Source of the DNA: Lentzea alba
GTDB taxonomy: Bacteria; Actinomycetota; Actinomycetes; Mycobacteriales; Pseudonocardiaceae
Reading direction: 5' to 3'
NCBI RefSeq assembly: GCF_011067745.1
Contig: NZ_JAAMPJ010000015.1
Span: 154,281 to 218,280, forward strand
DNA: 64,000 bases
Part shown: piece by piece, positions 59,369 through 64,000 of the stretch
Numbering within the stretch: the stretch's first letter is position 1
Layout: every line of letters begins with the position of its first letter
Position numbers and translations under genes: made by a program
Notes under the pieces: generated by a model
Seen by the model: the letters and a program-made list of their open reading frames with translations, nothing else
Told to the model about the DNA's origin: nothing
The model's database searches: none

Positions 59369-60766
59369 ATGGCCGCATACAGGACGATTTTGGCATCAGC
59401 AGTGGTCGCGGCGTCGCTGGCCGTCCCTGGGACCGCGCAGGCGGAACCTGCGGCGCGCCTGGTCGCGGACACGGTGCTCGACGCCTCGGCGCTGTACTTC
59501 GTCTCCTACGACGGGGTGGTGAACAACAACTCGTTCCAGCAGGACGCGATCCTGACCTACAAGGGTCGTCAGTACGCCACGTGGTACACCGCGAGCCGCA
59601 ATGCCGTGATCGCGCGGCGGGCGGTGGGCAGCACGCGGTGGGAGGTCGTGACACTGCAGCACCGGCTCAGTGTCAACGACTCGCACAACGTGATCTCGCT
59701 GGGAATCTCGCCGCAGGACGACACGATCCACGTCGCGATGGACACGCACAACACGCGCCTGTACTACATGCGTTCCACACCTGGACTTGCGAACGGGACG
59801 CAGCCGTGGAACGCGGCCGCGTTCGGCCAGGTGCAGCGCACGCTCGGCGGCGTCGAGCTCGGTGCGATGACCTACCCGCAGTTCGTGGTCACGCCTGAGG
59901 GCAGACTTCAGTTCAGCTACCGCACCGGTGGTTCGGGCAACGGAGTCAACGAGCTCGCCGAGTACTCCGGCGGCACGTGGCGCAAGCTGGGCGTCTGGTC
60001 GTCCGCGACGGGTTCCTACACCGGTCCCAACGGGGTCGTGTCGAACACCCGGAACATGTACCTGCACGGCTTGACCTATGACCGAAGTGGACGGTTGCAC
60101 GCGGCGTTCACCTGGCGAGAAGGCAACACCGGCGTGTTGTGCAATCGCGGAGGCCTGACCAACCACGACACCGGCTACGTCTACAGCGACGACCGCGGGC
60201 GGACGTGGCGCAATGGCGCCGGCGCGGTGGTGGGCACGACGGGTGGCACTTGGGTGGGCGTGAACTCGCCGGGCCTGATCGCCGATCCGCTCGATCCCAA
60301 CCACGGCCTGATGAACCAGGAGAGCCAGGCCGTCGACTCGGCGGGCACGCCGCACGCGGTGATCAGCTATGTACCCGGACGCTTCACCCAGTGCGTCACG
60401 GCCTACGCCAGGCAGCGCGCACAGTACGGTCGCACATTCCACCTCGTCCGGGGTGCGGATGGTAGGTGGGCCAAGAGAGAAGTGCCGGTTCCGCCGGCGC
60501 ACACCCAGCGCTCCAAGATCGTCTTTGATCGAGCGGACAACGCCTACCTGGTCATGCCGCGCGGCAAGATCGTTTCAGCGACCAAGGCCAGTGGCTGGGC
60601 GGACTGGAAGCTCGTGTTCGACGCGGCGTCGTTGAAGGCGTTCGGAGAGGTGAACGTCGACACTTCCCGCGTTGTGTCCGAAGGGATTCTGTCTGTGCAG
60701 TACCAGCAGGTCTCGAGCGGAACGACGCCGTCGGCGATACGCGTGGCGGACTTCCTGCTGGGATGA
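59369..60766 (+). CDS. Secreted BNR_4 seven-bladed propeller, rhamnose-glucuronate lyase-like
   Basis: A 465-residue secreted protein. A signal peptide (1-25) precedes a propeller of the BNR_4 type: YDGVVNNNSFQQDAILTYKG, HNVISLGISPQDDTIHVAMD, FTWREGN and YVYSDDRGRTW. Characterised relatives include the L-rhamnose-alpha-1,4-glucuronate lyases (PL27) and GH145 enzymes that act on the rhamnosyl-glucuronate caps of gum arabic, a type II arabinogalactan. That activity fits this locus but is not proven by the motifs. ATG 59369 has GAGGA upstream; GTG 59351 has none. It lies 39 bases after GH59 and probably forms an operon with it. Confidence 0.72.
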   Translation: MAAYRTILASAVVAASLAVPGTAQAEPAARLVADTVLDASALYFVSYDGVVNNNSFQQDAILTYKGRQYATWYTASRNAVIARRAVGSTRWEVVTLQHRLSVNDSHNVISLGISPQDDTIHVAMDTHNTRLYYMRSTPGLANGTQPWNAAAFGQVQRTLGGVELGAMTYPQFVVTPEGRLQFSYRTGGSGNGVNELAEYSGGTWRKLGVWSSATGSYTGPNGVVSNTRNMYLHGLTYDRSGRLHAAFTWREGNTGVLCNRGGLTNHDTGYVYSDDRGRTWRNGAGAVVGTTGGTWVGVNSPGLIADPLDPNHGLMNQESQAVDSAGTPHAVISYVPGRFTQCVTAYARQRAQYGRTFHLVRGADGRWAKREVPVPPAHTQRSKIVFDRADNAYLVMPRGKIVSATKASGWADWKLVFDAASLKAFGEVNVDTSRVVSEGILSVQYQQVSSGTTPSAIRVADFLLG

Positions 60767-60909
60767 GCGGCTGAAAGCCAGCCGGTCACGCCACCGCGTC
60801 GGCGATCAGGACGGCGCTTTGTCGAGCCCTTCTCGGCCGCGTCCAGCAGCTGGTGCTCCGCCCGCCGGCGCGGTCGAGGGCCGCCTCGGCGAGATCGGCG
60901 CCGGCGGTG
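60767..60909. other. Convergent intergenic stretch
   Basis: These 143 bases lie between the convergent propeller and MarR genes. No gene, strong hairpin or repeat was recognised. Confidence 0.4.
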
Positions 60910-61401
60910 TCACCGGCGAGAGGACCGCGATGACGGTCGCGGTGGCACGTCGTCCAGTTGTTCGAGGATGCGGTTGGAGAGCCGCGCGAAGGTGGCGAGT
61001 TCGTCCGGCTTGAGGGCATCGATGACCAGGCGGCGGACCGTGGCCACATGGTGCGGTGCGGCGGCCTCGATCCTTTCACGGCCTGCCGGTGTGATGGCGA
61101 CGAAGGCGCGGCGTCCGTCCTCGGCGCATTCCTCCCGGGCCACCAGGCCGCGCTTGATCATCCTGGCGATCTGGTGGGACAGGCGGCTCTGCTCCCACTC
61201 GATGGTGCCGGCGAGGTCCTGGAATTGTCGCCGGCCGTCGGGGGTGTCGGTGAGGGCGACGAGGATCTCGAAGTCGGCGCCGGACAGTTTGTGCGCCTGC
61301 AGGTCGCGCTCCAGCATGGGCCAGAACTTCTGCTGCAGACGGACGAAGGCGCGCCAAGCATGCTGCTCGGCGGGGCTCAGCCACGCGGGTGTGTCGTTCA
61401 T
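60910..61401 (-). CDS. MarR-family transcriptional regulator
   Basis: A 163-residue winged-helix regulator starting MNDTPAWLSPAEQHAWRAFV. The DNA-binding part is FQDLAGTIEWEQSRLSHQIA, then RMIKRGLVAREECAEDGRRA. EWEQSRLSHQ is typical of a MarR group linked to oxidoreductase genes. It is divergent from the NmrA gene at 61558, and a cluster of TGACATGTCA-like palindromes lies between them. It probably represses the NmrA-DoxX genes and itself. The start codon has no clear ribosome-binding site. Confidence 0.87.
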   Translation of the reverse strand: MNDTPAWLSPAEQHAWRAFVRLQQKFWPMLERDLQAHKLSGADFEILVALTDTPDGRRQFQDLAGTIEWEQSRLSHQIARMIKRGLVAREECAEDGRRAFVAITPAGRERIEAAAPHHVATVRRLVIDALKPDELATFARLSNRILEQLDDVPPRPSSRSSRR

Positions 61402-61425
61402 GTGCAACGAGCCTACCTGGACGCT

Positions 61426-61512
61426 TGACATGTCATCTACCCGTACCTAATGTACATGACACATCATGTGACACGTCATGTAGTTCGGGCGTGCATATAG
61501 ATGACATGTCAT
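61426..61512. promoter_or_regulatory. Cluster of MarR operators (TGACATGTCA type)
   Basis: TGACATGTCA is a perfect palindrome at 61426-61435, and ATGACATGTCAT at 61501-61512 repeats it exactly and extends it by one base on each side. Between them ACATGAC (61454-61460) and GTCATGT (61475-61481) form a wider inverted repeat around further half sites. This AT-richer, repeat-dense 87-base block lies in the divergent MarR-NmrA promoter region. Confidence 0.7.
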
Positions 61513-61557
61513 GTGGCGGCGATGTGCCGCCGCTGACCGAACAAGAAGGAGAAGGTC

Positions 61558-62502
61558 GTGGCGGAGCAGAAAGTGATCGCGGTGGTTGGCGCAACCGGCG
61601 CTCAGGGTGGCGGGCTGGCCAGGGCGATCCTTGCCGACGCCGGTGGTGAGTTCGCGGTACGTGCGCTGACCCGCCGCCCCAACTCGGACGCCGCGCGTGA
61701 GCTCACGGCCCTGGGTGCCGAGGTGGTGAAGGCCGACATCGGCGACCTGCGGAGCATGACGGAGGCGTTCGACGGAGCGCATGGGGCGTTCCTGGTGACC
61801 AACTTCTGGGAGCACATGTCACCCGAGCGGGAGAAGCAGGAGGCGGCAACCATGGCCCAGGCCGCCAAGGCCGCCGGTGTCGCCCATGTCATCTGGTCGA
61901 CGCTCGAGGACACCCGCGACTACATCCCGCTCGACGACGAGCGCATGCCGACGCTGATGGGTAGCTACAAGGTGCCGCACTTCGATGCCAAGGCCGAAGC
62001 CAACCAGTTCTTCACCGATGCCGGGGTGCCGAGCACTTTCCTGCAGACGACCTTCTACTGGGAGAACCTGCTTGGCCCGATGGCGCCGCGACGGGGAGAC
62101 GACGGAGTGCTCGTGCTGGCCATGCCGATGGCCGACAGTCCGCTCGCCGGCATCGCCGTGGAAGACATCGGCAAGACCGCCTATGGCATCTTCCGCCGCG
62201 GCGGTGACCTCGTGGGCCGCACGGTGCCCATCGCCGGCGAGCACCTGACCGGCAAGCAGATGGCCGAGCAGCTCAGCGCGGCCCTGGGTGAAGCGGTGGT
62301 GTACGCGCCAGTGCCCTTCGACGTGATGCGGGCACAGCCGTTCCCCGCCGCGGCCGAGACGGGGAACATGTTCCAGTTCTACGCGGAAGTGCCGCAGTTC
62401 AACGAGGTCCGCGACATCGACGCCGTTCGCGACCTGAACCCGCAACTGCAGACGTTCCAGCAGTGGCTGAACGCGCACAAGCACGCCTTCGCCGGCGCCT
62501 GA
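61558..62502 (+). CDS. NmrA-like NAD(P)-binding protein
   Basis: A 314-residue Rossmann-fold protein. The N-terminal VIAVVGATGAQGGGLARAIL is the NmrA nucleotide-binding motif. The catalytic Tyr-x-x-x-Lys pair of SDRs is absent where expected, as in NmrA/HSCARG-type redox sensors. AAGGAG precedes the GTG. Controlled in all likelihood by the divergent MarR. Role probably in redox sensing or quinone reduction; not linked to the sugar genes. Confidence 0.85.
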   Translation: MAEQKVIAVVGATGAQGGGLARAILADAGGEFAVRALTRRPNSDAARELTALGAEVVKADIGDLRSMTEAFDGAHGAFLVTNFWEHMSPEREKQEAATMAQAAKAAGVAHVIWSTLEDTRDYIPLDDERMPTLMGSYKVPHFDAKAEANQFFTDAGVPSTFLQTTFYWENLLGPMAPRRGDDGVLVLAMPMADSPLAGIAVEDIGKTAYGIFRRGGDLVGRTVPIAGEHLTGKQMAEQLSAALGEAVVYAPVPFDVMRAQPFPAAAETGNMFQFYAEVPQFNEVRDIDAVRDLNPQLQTFQQWLNAHKHAFAGA

Positions 62503-62638
62503 CGGGCGACCCGGCGGATCCCGTACCGCCCATCTGATCCCCAGGTCCCCCGGCATTCCCGCGAAATGCGCTTTCGTCTCGTCGGGACGAATCACGAGAA
62601 CGTCGGGGCCCTGTCTGCCCTTCCTGATTGGTCAACTC

Positions 62639-63019
62639 ATGAACATCGTTTTGTGGATTCTGGCCGGCCTGCTCGCCGCGCTCTTCCTGGGCGCCGGCGG
62701 CGCGAAGCTGGCCCAGTCGAAGGAGAAGCTCGTCGCCTCGCCGAACATGGCGTGGGCCGAGGACTTCTCTCCGGGCATGCTCAAGCTCATCGGCGGCCTG
62801 GAGGTGCTGGCCGCGGTCGGGTTGATCCTGCCTGCCATGCTGGACGTCGTTCCCGTGCTGGTGCCGCTGGCCGCCGTCGGCCTCGTGCTGGTGATGGTCG
62901 GGGCGGCGATAGTCCACGCCACGCGCAAGGAGTCCAGCGCGATCGTGACGAACCTCGTGTTGATCGTGGTGGCCGGCACGGTGGCGTGGGGCCGCTTCGG
63001 CCCGTACTCCTTCGCCTGA
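62639..63019 (+). CDS. DoxX-like membrane protein
   Basis: A 126-residue protein with four hydrophobic helices (IVLWILAGLLAALFLGAGGA; LKLIGGLEVLAAVGLILP; VLVPLAAVGLVLVMVGAAIV; VLIVVAGTVAWGRFGPYSF). The layout is that of the DoxX-like family. It lies 136 bases after the NmrA gene in the same direction. Function unknown beyond a membrane redox or small-molecule role. ATG 62639 begins directly at the first helix. Confidence 0.8.
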   Translation: MNIVLWILAGLLAALFLGAGGAKLAQSKEKLVASPNMAWAEDFSPGMLKLIGGLEVLAAVGLILPAMLDVVPVLVPLAAVGLVLVMVGAAIVHATRKESSAIVTNLVLIVVAGTVAWGRFGPYSFA

Positions 63020-63052
63020 TCGCCAGCAGCGTCTGTGCAGGGGAGGGCCACT

Positions 63053-63154
63053 ATGCCCGCCAGCACCCTCGAGGACGTCCTCGTCAACCGCTCCGTATCG
63101 CCGGGTCTATCACAGGCCAAGATCACACCCCACACCTCGCGAGGTTCGATATGA
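63053..63154 (+). CDS. 33-residue small open reading frame
   Basis: ATG 63053 follows GGGGAGGG by five bases, a strong ribosome-binding site. The frame reads MPASTLEDVLVNRSVSPG and ends in RGSI. Its stop overlaps the start of the next gene (ATGA at 63151-63154), implying translational coupling. No family is recognised. It may be a leader peptide or a degraded gene. Confidence 0.35.
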   Translation: MPASTLEDVLVNRSVSPGLSQAKITPHTSRGSI

Positions 63155-63785
63155 GCGATGGAACACGAACATCCGACAACGACGGCGGGACAGGTAGCGG
63201 TCTCTCCCGACGCGGCTTCCTCGGCCGGGCAGCGGTGGCGTCCGCCAGCGTGACCGTGCTCGGGCAGGCTGGACCGCAACGGCGGCAACCGGCCAGGACG
63301 GGCAAGGAGAGAACCTGGTCGACGTGACGCTGGTGGTCAATGGCGGAACGGAACGCCTTCGCGTGGATCCACGGGTCACGCTGCTCGACGCGCTTCGGGA
63401 ACGGTTGGGCATGACCGGCTCCAAGAAGGGCTGCGACCACGGTCAGTGCGGCGCGTGCACGGTGCACGTGGACGGAGAGCGGGTGCTGTCCTGCCTGACC
63501 CTGGTGGCGGCGACGAATCGCCGCCGGGTGACCACTGTGGAAGGGCTCGCCCAGGGCGACAAGCTGCACCCGGTGCAGCAGGCGTTCATCGACTGCGACG
63601 CCTTCCAGTGTGGGTTCTGCACCTCTGGCCAGCTCATGTCCGCGGTCGCGGTGCTCCGTGAGGGTGGACTGACCTCGGACGAGGACATCCGCGAGCGGAT
63701 GTCCGGCAACCTCTGCCGGTGCGGGGCCTACACGAACATAGCCGACGCCATCAAGACCGTGCGGGCCGAACGGAGGACGAGCTGA
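63151..63785 (+). pseudogene. paoA: Tat-exported [2Fe-2S] subunit of aldehyde/xanthine oxidoreductase, frameshifted
   Basis: From ATG 63151 the frame gives LSRRGFLGRAAVASASVTVL, a Tat leader. Near 63271 the frame shifts by one base: the expected continuation TATAATGQDGQGENLVDVTL is in the frame of the iron-sulfur domain ending at 63785. That domain is intact (GCDHGQCGACTVHVDG and CGFCTSGQ plus NLCRCGAYTN bind two [2Fe-2S] clusters). GTG 63324 could start a leaderless cytoplasmic version of 153 residues. The partner FAD subunit follows with a one-base overlap, as in paoABC. A sequencing error is an alternative. Confidence 0.7.
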
Positions 63786-64000
63786 TGCGTCCCTTCGATT
63801 TCGCCCAGGTCAACACCGTCCACGACGCGATCGGCCACACCGGCGACGGCTCCGCCTACCTGGCCGGTGGCACCACGCTGGTCGACCTGATGAAGCTGGA
63901 GGTGCTCACCCCGAGCCATGTCCTGGACATCAACCGCCTTCTCCTGCGCGACGTTCGCCTGGACGGCCGCGGCCTGCACATCGGCGCGTTGGCACGGATG
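63785..64000 (+). CDS. paoB: FAD-binding subunit of the molybdenum oxidoreductase, N-terminal part
   Basis: The first 72 residues of a xanthine-dehydrogenase-type FAD subunit, cut by the window edge. MRPFDFAQVNTVHDAI is followed by YLAGGTTLVDLMKLEVLTPS, the FAD pyrophosphate-binding motif of this family, and LDINRL. The ATG overlaps the stop of the iron-sulfur subunit by one base. A large molybdenum-binding subunit is expected next, outside the window. Confidence 0.85.
   Translation, partial: MRPFDFAQVNTVHDAIGHTGDGSAYLAGGTTLVDLMKLEVLTPSHVLDINRLLLRDVRLDGRGLHIGALARM

Noticed and set aside
1..64000. CRISPR arrays, tRNA or rRNA genes, prophage, polyketide or peptide synthetase genes
   Set aside because: None seen; repeated modules are CBM35 and ricin domains in distinct genes, not arrays.

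Overview
The window is high-GC DNA with actinomycete gene style: GTG and TTG starts, frequent 1-4 base overlaps, Tat and lipoprotein leaders, and GntR/LacI/TetR/MarR regulators. A member of Pseudonocardiales or Streptomycetales is the best guess; genus is not decidable from the sequence. About 60 of the 64 kb is one large carbohydrate-utilisation island aimed at the side chains and backbone of plant pectin (rhamnogalacturonan I) and at arabinogalactan. Secreted enzymes carry Sec or Tat leaders and often CBM35, ricin-type (CBM13), AbfB (CBM42) or discoidin binding modules.

Layout. 1-3040: a cut GH35 beta-galactosidase diverges from a GntR-SDR-galactonate dehydratase operon (oxidative galactose catabolism). 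3122-11626 (minus strand): an operon encoding a 54-aa peptide, a PETase/cutinase-type hydrolase fused to a ricin domain, a GH53 galactanase, a rhamnogalacturonan acetylesterase, a PL11 lyase with CBM35, a second alpha/beta hydrolase and a ricin-GH43 enzyme. It is preceded by a LacI regulator (11818-12864) and a GH42 beta-galactosidase (13132-15141). Four near-identical 16-bp palindromes flank these genes. 15385-18121: a disrupted GH2 gene. 18122-21680: a gene-poor zone with relics, plus a TetR / beta-propeller pair sharing a perfect inverted repeat.

21685-47990: the rhamnogalacturonan core. It holds a 2-hydroxyacid dehydrogenase; two ABC sugar importers, neither with an ATPase; GH43, hydrolase-ricin, acetylesterase-CBM35 and GH5-CBM35 enzymes; a LacI regulator; a DUF2264 protein; and a run of PL26-like exolyase, PL11 lyase, PL9-like lyase and GH43 enzymes. 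LacI-type palindromes related to GTAACCGTTTTAAC sit at most of the promoters, several at the same distance from a recognisable -10 box.

48081-52454: unrelated regulator/enzyme pairs (SDR with an MmyB-type regulator, MarR with a carboxylesterase) and a deletion scar. 52472-60766: AbfB-GH43, discoidin-GH53, ricin-GH59 and a BNR_4 propeller protein, with a third operator type, AGGAAAGCGCTTTCCT. 60910-64000: MarR/NmrA/DoxX genes and the start of a molybdenum hydroxylase operon whose Tat-targeted iron-sulfur subunit is frameshifted.

The window also contains many traces of genome turnover: a partly duplicated lacI with an internal deletion, an IS5-family transposase relic, the tail of a lost MalG permease, and fragments of PL11, ricin and CBM35 modules. 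No RNA gene, CRISPR array or prophage was seen. All functions are assigned by reading motifs; no database search was run.
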